This document shows positions 1 through 8,971 of a DNA stretch of 64,000 bases, in pieces; the stretch's first letter is position 1; each line of letters starts with the position of its first letter. The position numbers were made by a program, and so were the translations under genes. Below the pieces are notes generated by a model. The model saw only the letters and a program-made list of their open reading frames with translations. It did not search any database and was not told where the DNA came from. Source of the DNA: Roseateles sp. (GTDB taxonomy: Bacteria > Pseudomonadota > Gammaproteobacteria > Burkholderiales > Burkholderiaceae_C); contig JAFALK010000009.1 of the NCBI GenBank assembly GCA_019234295.1, positions 28,424 to 92,423 on the forward strand, written 5' to 3'.

Positions 1-2
1 CA

Positions 3-2180
3 GTACCCGTGAGCGTCTCGGTGCTGAGCGGCAAGGAGCTGGCGGCCCAGCACATCGACAACTACGACGATCTGAGTCGCGCTGTGCCGGGTGTGTCGTT
101 CAATTCAGTGGGTGCCAACGAAGGCCTGACCAATGTCACCATCCGCGGCGTCAGTTCTACATCGGGCTCGGCCACCGTGGGGCTGTACCTGGACGACGTG
201 TCCATCACCACCAAGAACTTTTACGACTTCGCGGCGCAACCCAAGTTCTTCGACCTGCAAGGCATCGAGGTGTTGCGCGGACCGCAAGGTTCACTGTGGG
301 GGGCAAGCTCTGAGGGCGGAACGATACGCTTCATCCCTGTGCAGCCTGACATGACCGCGCAAAGCAGCCAGGTGAGCATCGAGACTTCAACGACCCAGCA
401 CGGCGGCATCAACTATGGTGCCAGCGCCCTCTTCAACACGCCGGTGAAGGATGATGTCTTCGCGCTGCGCGGAAGCATTTATTCCAACCACGAGAGCGGC
501 TACATCGACCACTTCGATCAGAAGGGCAACCTGGTCAAAAAGGGTGTCAATGACGAAAAGGTGACCAGCTTTCATCTGTTGGGCAAGATCACGCCTAGTG
601 ACGAACTCACCATCAAGCCCGCCGTGTTCTACCAACTGAGCAACACGGGCGACAACTCAGCCTTCTATCCCTCAATGGGCCTGCACCAGCAGAACAAGCA
701 GGTCAGGGAAAATGGCCGTGACGAGATGGCCTTAGGCAGCTTGTCTATCCAGCAGAACTTCAAGGCCTTTGACTTCACTTCGGTCACCGGTGTCTTCAAA
801 CGCCAATTCGACCGACAGGAAGACGGTACTTACTACAACAGCACCGTCTTCGCGCAGGCCTTTCTGGACCCCCTTTACCCGAACTACCAAGCGCAAAACG
901 ACGCCATCATTGGCAACCTGGCCTCACCGGTCAAGATGAAGACCAATTACCGTCAGGTCAGCCAGGAGTTCAGGCTGTCCTCGCCGGAAGGGGGCAAGGG
1001 CCCTGTCCAATGGGTGGCCGGTGTGTACTACGCCGAGCAGTCGATTCACAACACCGACTTCCAGCAAATACCCGGCATCAACACAGCATTCCAAAGCATC
1101 TATGGCATGCCGATGGAGCAGTCGCTGGTGCAAGGCGCCTATGGCGCGCCGGGGCTGCAGTTATTCCCGAACGACATTGACGAGTCGGACGACAGAACCT
1201 ATCGCGAAAAGCAAACCGCCATCTTCGGGCAGGTCGACGTCGATCTGCGACCCGATTGGCACATGGGGCTTGGGGCCCGTCTGGTTCACGCGAACGAAAC
1301 CTTCGTCTCCACCGAAATTGGTTTCTACCAGATCGGCAACATCAGCCCTTACAACCAATCGGCCAGCTTCAGCACGGTAACGCCGAAGGCGACCCTGAGC
1401 CACGACCTGGATGAAAACCACAAGATGTACTTGTCCGCCGGAGAAGGTACACGCCTGGGCGGCCCCACGGGTCCCATCGTGTACGGGCCTACGTCGGTTT
1501 GCGCGAGCGACTTTGCCGCCATCGGCCAAACCTCGCAGCCGACCAAGTTCAATTCCGACAGCTTGTGGACCTACGAGGCCGGTTCAAAGAACGTGCTGGC
1601 CGATGGGCAGGTGACTTTGAATGCCGCCGTCTTTCACACCGACTGGCAGAACATCCAGCAGCAAATCTATCTGCCGACCTGCGGCTACTACTTCACCTCG
1701 AACGTGGGCAATGCAGCCATTGACGGCGGCGAGCTGGAGCTGGCTGCACTGCTGACCCGCAACTTGGCCTTGAACATGACCCTCAGCCGGGAGAATGCCA
1801 GGGTCACCAGTTCAAACAACCCAGCGACTGTGGCGGTAGGTGCCCATTTGATCGATGTTCCGGATCTGACCGCGACACTCGCCGCCACCTACGGTTTTTC
1901 GTTCGGCGACGGCACAAGAGTCAGTGCGCGCGCGGAATATGCCTTTACCGGGCATTCGTATGGCAGCTATCAAGTCTCCAATTCCAACTACTACAACCCT
2001 GCCTACGGCGTGCTCAATCTGAATCTGATGTTTACGCTGAAGGACTTTGAAATTACGGCATTCGCAAAGAATGCACTGAACAACCAAACCATCATCCAGC
2101 GGCCGGAAATCAACACGGTCGTGGAAGGCTATACCGTGCGGCCCAGAACCATCGGCATGAAGGTGACCGCGCATTTTTGA
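3..2180 (+). CDS. TonB-dependent receptor, 3' part (5' end outside window)
   Basis: About 725 codons of an outer-membrane TonB-dependent receptor. The frame is already open at the first bases (reading V-P-V-S-V), so the signal peptide, TonB box and first plug residues lie upstream of the window; a GTG at 9 is an internal codon, not a convincing start. The plug is recognisable by LSRAVPGVSF, the TIRGVSS segment and LRGPQGSLWGASSEGGTIRF, which is typical of the large receptor class used for organic substrates rather than classical siderophores. The rest is beta-barrel with alternating aromatic strands, and the protein ends in a phenylalanine (VTAHF) as outer-membrane proteins usually do. The substrate cannot be told. 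It lies just left of the tRNA-bounded island and has no evident operon partner in the window. Confidence 0.9.
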   Translation, partial: VPVSVSVLSGKELAAQHIDNYDDLSRAVPGVSFNSVGANEGLTNVTIRGVSSTSGSATVGLYLDDVSITTKNFYDFAAQPKFFDLQGIEVLRGPQGSLWGASSEGGTIRFIPVQPDMTAQSSQVSIETSTTQHGGINYGASALFNTPVKDDVFALRGSIYSNHESGYIDHFDQKGNLVKKGVNDEKVTSFHLLGKITPSDELTIKPAVFYQLSNTGDNSAFYPSMGLHQQNKQVRENGRDEMALGSLSIQQNFKAFDFTSVTGVFKRQFDRQEDGTYYNSTVFAQAFLDPLYPNYQAQNDAIIGNLASPVKMKTNYRQVSQEFRLSSPEGGKGPVQWVAGVYYAEQSIHNTDFQQIPGINTAFQSIYGMPMEQSLVQGAYGAPGLQLFPNDIDESDDRTYREKQTAIFGQVDVDLRPDWHMGLGARLVHANETFVSTEIGFYQIGNISPYNQSASFSTVTPKATLSHDLDENHKMYLSAGEGTRLGGPTGPIVYGPTSVCASDFAAIGQTSQPTKFNSDSLWTYEAGSKNVLADGQVTLNAAVFHTDWQNIQQQIYLPTCGYYFTSNVGNAAIDGGELELAALLTRNLALNMTLSRENARVTSSNNPATVAVGAHLIDVPDLTATLAATYGFSFGDGTRVSARAEYAFTGHSYGSYQVSNSNYYNPAYGVLNLNLMFTLKDFEITAFAKNALNNQTIIQRPEINTVVEGYTVRPRTIGMKVTAHF

Positions 2181-2398
2181 CACCGGCAGCACCGAAGCCT
2201 CGGGCAAGCGCCTCAAAGCCCTTGAGGCCGAGATTTATCGCATTGTTGTGGGCATCCGCATCCATCGGCATCAGCCAGGCATTGCAGCATCGGCTAGCTG
2301 CCGCGGAAACCGAGCGGTCAACATAGCGGACCCGGTTGGAGAACATGGCCAGCGCCTGGCATTGGCTCTTCTCGTCCACGTAGATGACCTGAGCCTTG
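2181..2398 (-). other. Intergenic stretch with possible transposase remnant
   Basis: The minus strand here can be read as an uninterrupted but startless peptide that includes VIYVDEKSQCQAL and further on MDADAHNNAINLGLKGF. The DEKSQ segment resembles the catalytic region of IS630-type transposases and the second piece the tail of TnpB-like proteins, but neither match is long enough to be sure. It lies directly downstream of the diguanylate cyclase stop. It is most likely a decayed mobile-element scrap; no intact gene is present. Confidence 0.25.
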
Positions 2399-3904
2399 CT
2401 ACAACGCACCTGAATGTTCGACCACTTTAGTGGCGGCATCCAGGTGCAAGTACTCGACGCGGTTGCGCCCGAGTGCCTTCGCTTGGTATAGCGCGCGGTC
2501 GGCTTGCTGTACCAGTGCCATCGGATCAGTGCTTGCCGACGCGCCTGTGTCAAGGCGCACACTGGAGGCGCCGATGCTGACACTGACATGGCCCAGCGGG
2601 CTGTCAAAATTCTCGATCTGCAAAACCTCGACGGCGTGACGTAGTCGCTCGGCAAGCAGTTCGATGCGGGTCGCGTCGACGTCCCAAACCAGGGCCATGA
2701 ATTCCTCGCCGCCCCAACGTGCAAGCACATCGTTGCCACGTGTCAGTTGGGCCTTTAGCGCCTGAGCTACCTGACGCAAACAATCGTCGCCGCATGTATG
2801 ACCGTAGCGGTCGTTCAGCCGCTTGAAATGATCGATGTCGATCATCAGCACCCCGACCGAGCGCGCTGAATCCGAATCGCGGCGCCACAACTCGGGCAGC
2901 GCATGGTCCAGGTAGTGACGGTTATATAGACCAGTCAATGCGTCAGTCAAGGCCATGATCTCCAACTGACTGCCGCGGTCAATGTGGCTGATCTGCACTA
3001 TGGCACTGCGTAGCACGTAGCCCAAAGCCGCCAGCAACACGGCGGATGCGCCCAGCACGTAATCGAGGCGAATCAACATCAGTGCCACGACGAGAAGGCC
3101 ACCTGCCAGTGCCATCGGCGCCAAGGTTCGCACGACGCCGATCATGCGGGCGCTGGGGACGCGCTGCGATTGCGAGCTCGTGCTGCGCTCGCTCAAAATC
3201 CACAGCAGAACGAACGCCACCGTCACAATGGAAGCGTACTCAGGCCCGAGTTCCGGTTTGCCGGCGAAAAAGTGATTGTTGATGAAAGCCATCGCCAAGT
3301 AGAGCCAAGTGTGCAGCGTCAGTGCACCAAAAAGCGCTCGCTCATCAGCCCTTGCTGCCGCCCACCAACGGATCAGCGAGCCGAAGGCAATGACCAGGTT
3401 CTGGATATCAATCAGCCGGACCATTTCGGCCACGCCAGCATCGTCAGGTAGTCCGCGCGCAGTCAGCAAACCCCAAGTCACAAGAAAATAGCAGCAACCG
3501 AGCGCGAGCGCCAATACCGCATCGATACAGCGCGCCAGCACGTGGCCCTTGTATTGCCAATCGCCAGAGAGCAGGAATGCGATCGGCACCGCAGACAGGT
3601 GAAAGGCCAGCATCGTGCCGCGCTGCATCTCCTCAATCAGACCCAACAGCCATTCGTTGCGGAAGTTGGCGGCGGCTCCAATGCTCCAGATGAGCATAGC
3701 CAGCGCGCTCAACAACCAGCCTTGTCGGGCGAATCCTTGTTCGCGCCGACTGCGCCGCCACAACGCCCATGCTGCGCAGACCGGCGCCGCCACCATAGCA
3801 ATCAAGGCAACGGGCTCACGCCACGCTGGCACGAATGCCAGCAGCATCGCCTGAATCAAGAGGAAAAGAATCGGGCCCGCTCGTGGCAAGTGGTCATTGA
3901 TCAC
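2399..3904 (-). CDS. Membrane-anchored GGDEF diguanylate cyclase
   Basis: Synthesises cyclic di-GMP from two GTP at the inner membrane. The N-terminal half holds several hydrophobic segments (PILFLLIQAMLLAFV, VALIAMVAAPVCAAWAL, LLSALAMLIWSIGAAANF and further ones), forming a membrane sensor region of about 320 residues. The C-terminal GGDEF domain carries LTDALTGLYNRHYLD, the active-site RWGGEEF, and an RxxD inhibitory I-site (RGND) five residues before it, so product inhibition is expected. No EAL domain is present. The open frame runs back to 4147, but the first 80 codons are unlike a protein of this kind. I therefore prefer a GTG at 3904 (V-I-N-D-H-L-P-R) just before the first membrane helix; the start is uncertain. 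The signal sensed is unknown. Confidence 0.85.
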   Translation of the reverse strand: MINDHLPRAGPILFLLIQAMLLAFVPAWREPVALIAMVAAPVCAAWALWRRSRREQGFARQGWLLSALAMLIWSIGAAANFRNEWLLGLIEEMQRGTMLAFHLSAVPIAFLLSGDWQYKGHVLARCIDAVLALALGCCYFLVTWGLLTARGLPDDAGVAEMVRLIDIQNLVIAFGSLIRWWAAARADERALFGALTLHTWLYLAMAFINNHFFAGKPELGPEYASIVTVAFVLLWILSERSTSSQSQRVPSARMIGVVRTLAPMALAGGLLVVALMLIRLDYVLGASAVLLAALGYVLRSAIVQISHIDRGSQLEIMALTDALTGLYNRHYLDHALPELWRRDSDSARSVGVLMIDIDHFKRLNDRYGHTCGDDCLRQVAQALKAQLTRGNDVLARWGGEEFMALVWDVDATRIELLAERLRHAVEVLQIENFDSPLGHVSVSIGASSVRLDTGASASTDPMALVQQADRALYQAKALGRNRVEYLHLDAATKVVEHSGAL

Positions 3905-4295
3905 GTCGATCTTCGTTCTGCATGTAGCCCGTTGGCCATATGAAGCATATCGCGTGTTCGCACTGTCGAATCTATGGATGCCGCGACGGCATTTGCTGGC
4001 ATTGCAGCGTTGCAGCGTTGCAGTGAAGGGTGCGTCTGCGATGCGCTCCCGGATGCCCACAGCCCATCGGCGAAGGCTGATCGCGCCCTTGGAAACCGTG
4101 CTGTGCCGCCGCCAAGTTTCGAAATCACGCGCTGCGCACGGCATCATTCGCGCAGCGAGGTTCGCAACGAGTTGTGCCGATCATCCTTAGCTGGACCGGG
4201 GCCCCAGCGACACTGCAACGCTACTGGTTAATGCGACGCTACGAGAGGAATATGAGGCTCTTCACGCGGGTGTCAACGCCGCACGCCTTGCCCTG
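3905..4295. other. Intergenic region, no supported gene
   Basis: Several overlapping frames exist but none has family features. A short cluster of repeated GCAGCGTT units occurs near 4004-4021. The right side leads into the istB fragment, so part of this segment may be an insertion junction. Confidence 0.4.
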
Positions 4296-4619
4296 GTGAC
4301 AGCGCTAAGGACCACTGCCAAGCCCAAGCTGCTGGTCATCGACGAACTCGGCTACCTGCCGTTCGAGGCCAACGCGGCGCACCTGTTCTTCCAGCTCGTG
4401 AGCCGACGCTATGAGCGCGGCGCGACGCTGCTGACCAGCAACCGTTCGGTCGCGGAATGGGGTGGCGTCTTCGGAGACGCAGTGGTCGCCACCGCCATCC
4501 TGGACCGACTGCTGCATCACAGCCACGTCATCACCATCCGCGGCGACAGCTACCGGCTCAGGGCCAAACGCAAGTCCGGTCTGGTCAAGGACCACACCGC
4601 GCTCGCCACTGCAGCTTGA
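4296..4619 (+). pseudogene. IS21-family helper ATPase (IstB) C-terminal fragment
   Basis: About 107 residues of the transposition helper ATPase of IS21-type elements. The Walker B strand (KLLVIDELGYLPF), the sensor segment (LLTSNRSVAEWG) and the C-terminal AILDRLLHH region are clear. The Walker A half and the istA transposase are missing, so the gene is a 3' fragment of a protein usually near 250 residues. The GTG at 4296 is only the first possible start, not the original one. The element's right end follows immediately (paired 19-bp repeats at 4630-4670). The remnant cannot transpose on its own. Confidence 0.85.
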
Positions 4620-4629
4620 TCAACCCAGG

Positions 4630-4670
4630 GGGTCAATTCTGAATGTCGTCAGGGTCAGTTCTCGATGTCG
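4630..4670 (+). repeat. Paired 19-bp repeats, right end of IS21 remnant
   Basis: Two copies of a 19-base unit starting GGGTCA and ending ATGTCG lie at 4630-4648 and 4652-4670 and match at 16 of 19 positions. IS21-family elements carry such short repeated units near each end as transposase-binding sites. Their position just after the istB stop fits. No matching left end is visible. Confidence 0.6.
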
Positions 4671-4950
4671 CCTGACAGCCGACCGAGTTGGGGCGCCTGT
4701 TGGGACTTCGTCCAGTGAATCCAAAGTACGTTAGCTACGACGGCGCAGATTTTCCCGTGCGCCCGGATCTCTACAGGCCCGAGGGCAAGCGCAGGCGGCC
4801 AAGACGCAAGATCGGCTAGCAGGCCTTGCAGAGAACCCGGCTTCTCGGCCCAACGGTCACCCGGTATCGGGCCATTGATCATTGGAACTATGGATCCTCG
4901 TCGGAGGGCACGGAGCGCAACGGTCATTTCGAGCCGAAACAGATTTCCGC

Positions 4951-4990
4951 TGGGCACAGGATGGGCACGAAATGGGCACAGCGTGGGCAC
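4951..4990 (+). repeat. Four TGGGCAC direct repeats with 11-bp period
   Basis: TGGGCAC begins at 4951, 4962, 4973 and 4984, exactly 11 bases apart with variable spacers. The period is one helical turn and is not a multiple of three, so it is more likely a protein-binding array than coding repetition. It ends about 70 bases left of the tRNA-derived direct repeat. It could be a set of recombinase arm-type or iteron-like sites; this is inference. Confidence 0.6.
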
Positions 4991-4995
4991 AAAGC

Positions 4996-5023
4996 AAAAA
5001 CGCCAACCTCACGGTTGGCGTTT
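4996..5023 (-). terminator. Rho-independent terminator (minus strand)
   Basis: An 11-bp stem (AAACGCCAACC against its complement) with a TCAC loop is followed on the minus strand by TTTTT-GC-TTT. It lies about 37 bases left of the partial tRNA 3' end at 5062. Before island insertion it would have been placed to end the tRNA-fMet transcript. Confidence 0.75.
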
Positions 5024-5060
5024 GATGCGTCGTAAGTCGCTGGTACGCTTACGAAATTCT

Positions 5061-5074
5061 GTGGTTGCGGGGGC
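5061..5074 (+). repeat. Putative attL: copy of the tRNA-fMet 3' end
   Basis: GTGGTTGCGGGGGC is identical to 34452-34465, which covers the last bases of tRNA-fMet. Similarity continues (two mismatches, then GATTT). Both copies have the same orientation, as expected for the two att sites of an element integrated at the tRNA 3' end. Confidence 0.65.
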
Positions 5075-5231
5075 GCGATTTTGCATTTGGAGACGGCAGG
5101 ACGCTCCATAGCCTTGCATTGGTGCCCCGATGGTCGGGGCTGCGTAGCAGATGCTGTCCATGGTCGCTGGCCGGCAAGAGCAACGGCGCGGTGCTTTCCG
5201 CTCCTCACAGCCACTCAACGCCTGGCACAGG

Positions 5232-6530
5232 CTATCGCCTCAGATCGATGATCAGGGGCCCGTCCAAGGCCTGCATGATGGCAGAGGCTGGCTGGCCATG
5301 GGCGAGCAGCTTGGCCATGCCGTTCATGGCTGCCGTGATGTGGCGGAAGTATTTCTTGTAGCTCGGGCACAGGTAGTTCAGGCCGGGCTCGCCATCGGGT
5401 GTGGTCGCGAAGCGATTCTTCGGGCACTCCCCATGGCAGGCAAACCGGTAGTCGCAGCGGCGGCAGTACGCTGGCAACGCGGTTTCCTTGGCGGCGCCAA
5501 AGGCCTGCTGTCGAGGCGACTGCATAAGCTCTACCAAAGAGTCGCGGCGGATGTCGCCCAAGTGGTAGTCCGGATACATGAAGTGGTCGCAGGAATAGAC
5601 GCTGCCGTTGTGCTCGACGATGGCAGCCTTGCCGCAGCGCGGCGCGAACAGGCACACGGTTGCCGGCAACTGGCACCACGCGGCCAGTGCCCATTCGAAG
5701 TTCATCACATGGATCGACCCGACGTCGTGGCGCACCCACTCATCGAACACCGCGATCAGGAAGTCACCGTAGGCCTCGGGCTCGACAGTGTGCTGCGTCA
5801 CCGCCGCGGGCCCATCCGTGGGCGAGCTCGGACGCGACAGAAACGGCGGCGTACCAAAGGTCTGGCCGAGCGCGATCGCCGCAGGGCCGGGCAGCCGCTC
5901 GACGACGGGGTTGAACTGGATGAAGCGCACGCCCTCGTCCTTGAGGAAGCGGTAGACCTCCAGCGGATGCCGAGCCACGTCGCGCGCCACCGTCACCAAC
6001 ACGTTCAACGCAACGCCGTGCTGTTGCAGCAGGCGAAGGCCGCGCATCACGGCATCGAAGGACGAGCGGCCCTGCTTGTCCAGCCGGTACAGATCGTGCA
6101 CCTCGCGTGGCCCATCCAGGCTCAAGCCCACCGTGAAACCTTCGCGCGCCAGAAACCGCGCCCAGGTCTCGTCGATGAGCGTGCCATTGGTCTGCAGCGT
6201 ATTGCGGATGCGTTTGCTCGCAGCCCAGGGCCGCTGCGCTGCCACCACGCGTTCGAAGAATTCCACGCCCAGCAAGGTGGGCTCCCCTCCTTGCCAGGTG
6301 AATTCGACCTCGGGCGTCGTCTGCGCCTCGACATAGGAGCGCACATAGGCCTGTAGCACCTCGTCGGACATCCTGAAGCGATGCCGCGGCTCGAACTGAT
6401 GCTCCTTCTCCAGGTAGAAGCAGTAACTGCAGTCGAGATTGCAGATCGGCCCCATGGGTTTGGCCATGAGATGGATGCCCTGAACCGGCGCTGAAGCGCC
6501 AGCGGCGTCGGGCAAGGCGGTCTGGTTCAT
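5232..6530 (-). CDS. Anaerobic sulfatase-maturating radical SAM enzyme (AtsB-like)
   Basis: A 432-residue radical SAM protein that would oxidise the active-site serine of the neighbouring sulfatase to formylglycine. The SAM-cluster motif CxxxCxxC is at residues 30, 34 and 37 (CNLDCSYCFYLEK), followed by WQGGEPTLLG. The C-terminal SPASM-type region has the expected cysteine set (APRCGKAAIV, SVYSCDHFMYP, YCRRCDYRFACHGECPKNRF, LCPSYKKYF) for two auxiliary clusters. Family length fits. Its ATG overlaps the sulfatase stop by four bases (ATGA), so the two are translationally coupled. This class acts in the cytosol and does not need oxygen. The target sulfatase motif beside it is Ser-type, which matches AtsB rather than Cys-type maturation by FGE. 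Confidence 0.92.
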   Translation of the reverse strand: MNQTALPDAAGASAPVQGIHLMAKPMGPICNLDCSYCFYLEKEHQFEPRHRFRMSDEVLQAYVRSYVEAQTTPEVEFTWQGGEPTLLGVEFFERVVAAQRPWAASKRIRNTLQTNGTLIDETWARFLAREGFTVGLSLDGPREVHDLYRLDKQGRSSFDAVMRGLRLLQQHGVALNVLVTVARDVARHPLEVYRFLKDEGVRFIQFNPVVERLPGPAAIALGQTFGTPPFLSRPSSPTDGPAAVTQHTVEPEAYGDFLIAVFDEWVRHDVGSIHVMNFEWALAAWCQLPATVCLFAPRCGKAAIVEHNGSVYSCDHFMYPDYHLGDIRRDSLVELMQSPRQQAFGAAKETALPAYCRRCDYRFACHGECPKNRFATTPDGEPGLNYLCPSYKKYFRHITAAMNGMAKLLAHGQPASAIMQALDGPLIIDLRR

Positions 6531-8971
6531 CGGTAGACGATGTGAACGTCGTTGATCTTACCGCTGAAAGCAAACGGCGCCTGCTCGAAATAGTCCAGCG
6601 ACACGGGCGATCCCAGGTCACGTCCCACGTCGAAGGTCTCCGTCGCCGTGAACAGCATGGGTACGGTAAAGGGGAGCTCGGCCTTGCCCACTTCGTGGCC
6701 ATCGACGCTGAGCGTCACTTCAGCCGGGCCCGCGCGCCGGCCCGAAGTGAGCTTCAGGTCGACATCGATCGCATGATGGCCCGCCGGTAGGGCCTTGGGC
6801 GTGCTCACCCGGGTACGCACCAGCCCCTGGCCGTTGTACTCATAGCTCAGCACGCCGTTCTTCACATAAAGGCTGATGCCGCCTGACACGCCGCCCATGG
6901 CGTACAGCACACCGTTCGCGTTCGGCCCGAACTCGGCGTCGACCGTCACGCGGTTGTCGCGCGAGCGGATGTTGGGCGCCATCACCTCGGGCAGGCGCGT
7001 CGTGTCCGCGCCGAAATGCCATTGCGTGCCGGAGGGCGCCTCGTGGCGCGGGTGTAGAGCCTCGGACAGCGCCTCGCCCAGCGGATACACATTGTTGGCC
7101 CGAGCATCCTCGTCGAACTTGCGCTTCAGTGCCGCGAGTTTCTCCGGATGCTCCGCGGCCAAGTCGTGCGACTGGCTGTAGTCGTGCTTCAAGTCGTACA
7201 GCGCCCATTGGTCATCCTGTGGATTCCACTTGAGCCAGCCCAGGTGATCGCCGAGCCATGGGTTGTGCAGCAGGTAGGAGAGCTTGCCCGGCCATGAGAT
7301 CAATCCCGACAAGTCCGCGACCCAGGGCTTGCGCGGGCCGAACACCGAGGCGATCCAGCCGTCGGCGTATTCCGCGCGGCTGCCCAGGATCTCGAAATAC
7401 TGCTGCGCCTTACGTGTGGGCGCCGTCGGCTGGTCGAAGGTGTAAGCCATGCTCACGCCGTCCAGCGGCATCTGCGCCACGCCCGCAACGCTCTTGGGCG
7501 GATCGATGTGCAGCAATTCGTAAATGGTCGGCGCGATGTCGTCGACATGGTGGAACTGGGTGCGCACGATGCCGTCATGCTTGATCTTCGCCGGCCAGGA
7601 CGCCGCCATGGCCACGCGCGTCCCGCCGAAGTATCCGGCCACCAGCTTCGTGCCGACGAAGGGGCTTTCGCCGGCCCAGGCCCAGGCCGCGTTGTAGTGC
7701 TCGGCCACCTTGGGGCCGCCCAGTGCCTGCTCGCCGCCGTACATGTCAGCCAGCGCCTTCATGTTCTGCTCCGGCGTGGTCGTGATGCCGTTGAGCCCAA
7801 CCAAGTCGTTGATGGATCCGCGCATGCCCTCCGCAGAGGCGCCGTTGTCGGAGAACACATAGAAGATCAGCGTGTTGTCGCGCAGGCCCAGCCGCTCGAG
7901 CTCGTCGATGACCTTACCCGCCTGCGTGTCGGTGTGCTCCAGGAAGCCGGCATAGACCTCCATCAGCCGCGCCTGGAATCGACGCTCCTGCGCGGACAGG
8001 CTGTTCCAGGCCGGCATCTCGGCCGGTCGCGGCACATTGACCGTGTCGGCCGGGATCCAGCCCATGGCCTTCTGGCGCTCAAACGTCTGCTGACGGTAGG
8101 CATCCCAGCCCGCGTCGAACTTGCCCTTGTACTTGTCGGCCCATTCTTTGAACACCTGATGCGGCGCGTGCACGGCCCCCGGCGCCCAGTACATGAAGAA
8201 GGGCTGCTGGGGGGCCTTGACCTGGTGCTCGTCCAGCCACCTGACGGCCTGCGCCGCGAGATCCTCGGTCAGGTGGTACTTGGGGTCGTTAGGCGGTTCG
8301 ATCGGATGGGTGTCGTTATACAGGCGCGGGTGGTACTGGTCCGTCTCGCCACCCAAGAAGCCATAGAAATGATCGAAGCCGTAGCCCGTGGGCCAATGGG
8401 TGAACGGGCCCTTGGGCGAGGTCTCGTCCGGCGGCGTGTTGTGCCATTTGCCGAAGGCCGCGGAGGCGTAGCCCTGGCCGTGCAGCACCCGCGGGATCGT
8501 GGCCGCGCTGTCGGGGATCAGGCCGTTGTAGCCGGGCGCATCCGTCGAAATTTCGGTGATCGAACCGTTGCCGACGTGGTGGTGGTTGCGCCCCGTGAGC
8601 AGGGCGGCCCGGGTGGCGGAGCTGATCGCTGCTGCATGGAAGGCGTTGTACTCGATCCCGGTCTGTGCAACACGCGTCAGCGTCGGGGTATGAATCGCAC
8701 CGCCCACCGTGTCGGACTGCGCGAAGCCCGCATCGTCGAGCATGATGATGAGGATATTGGGCACCTTCTGCGGGACCGGTGACTTGTTTTGCGGAACCGG
8801 CGCCATCTTCGTAGACGGCGCTTGCGCCGCATCGGCCAAGCCAGGTGCGGCCAGCATGATGCCCAGGGCCACGGCCGTGAGCCTGCCCCCTGCGGATGCC
8901 CTGGCAGGCGTTTTACGAAGGCACGCCATGCGGCCTTCAACGCCGGGGCGGGATAAGCTTGTGCGTTTCAC
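6527..8971 (-). CDS. Arylsulfatase-type sulfatase with Ser-type active site
   Basis: An 814-residue sulfatase that hydrolyses a sulfate ester. I chose the GTG at 8971 because AGGAG lies five bases before it; an ATG at 8929 is the alternative. A hydrophobic segment near residues 31-48 ending in ALADAAQ-like residues suggests export. Metal-binding DD sits in NILIIMLDDAGF (about 79-80). The signature is S117-S-A-T-R121 followed by AALLTGR, so the nucleophile comes from serine in an S-x-A-x-R context, the form matured by AtsB-type enzymes. The last 150 residues form a beta-rich accessory domain. A copy of the 26-bp regulatory element lies 130 bp upstream and points toward it. Substrate unknown; the cluster suggests an organic sulfate ester. 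Confidence 0.9.
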   Translation of the reverse strand: MKRTSLSRPGVEGRMACLRKTPARASAGGRLTAVALGIMLAAPGLADAAQAPSTKMAPVPQNKSPVPQKVPNILIIMLDDAGFAQSDTVGGAIHTPTLTRVAQTGIEYNAFHAAAISSATRAALLTGRNHHHVGNGSITEISTDAPGYNGLIPDSAATIPRVLHGQGYASAAFGKWHNTPPDETSPKGPFTHWPTGYGFDHFYGFLGGETDQYHPRLYNDTHPIEPPNDPKYHLTEDLAAQAVRWLDEHQVKAPQQPFFMYWAPGAVHAPHQVFKEWADKYKGKFDAGWDAYRQQTFERQKAMGWIPADTVNVPRPAEMPAWNSLSAQERRFQARLMEVYAGFLEHTDTQAGKVIDELERLGLRDNTLIFYVFSDNGASAEGMRGSINDLVGLNGITTTPEQNMKALADMYGGEQALGGPKVAEHYNAAWAWAGESPFVGTKLVAGYFGGTRVAMAASWPAKIKHDGIVRTQFHHVDDIAPTIYELLHIDPPKSVAGVAQMPLDGVSMAYTFDQPTAPTRKAQQYFEILGSRAEYADGWIASVFGPRKPWVADLSGLISWPGKLSYLLHNPWLGDHLGWLKWNPQDDQWALYDLKHDYSQSHDLAAEHPEKLAALKRKFDEDARANNVYPLGEALSEALHPRHEAPSGTQWHFGADTTRLPEVMAPNIRSRDNRVTVDAEFGPNANGVLYAMGGVSGGISLYVKNGVLSYEYNGQGLVRTRVSTPKALPAGHHAIDVDLKLTSGRRAGPAEVTLSVDGHEVGKAELPFTVPMLFTATETFDVGRDLGSPVSLDYFEQAPFAFSGKINDVHIVYR

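Larger units (their letters stand above)
4671..5060. other. Region between IS21 end and island left boundary; no supported gene
   Basis: A minus-strand frame crosses much of this region but its last residues come from the IS21 end, so it is at best a disrupted unknown gene. The segment also holds four direct TGGGCAC repeats at 11-bp spacing and a strong hairpin terminator (both listed separately). It may be the remnant of an older element integrated at the same tRNA. Confidence 0.4.

Noticed and set aside
4655..4990. Minus-strand 111-codon frame near the IS21 end
   Set aside because: Its last residues come from the IS end repeat and no family was recognised; kept only as part of the spacer description.
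5151..6356. Long plus-strand open frame (about 400 codons) opposite the maturase
   Set aside because: It is the antisense of the radical SAM gene; high GC gives long shadow frames and it has no family features.
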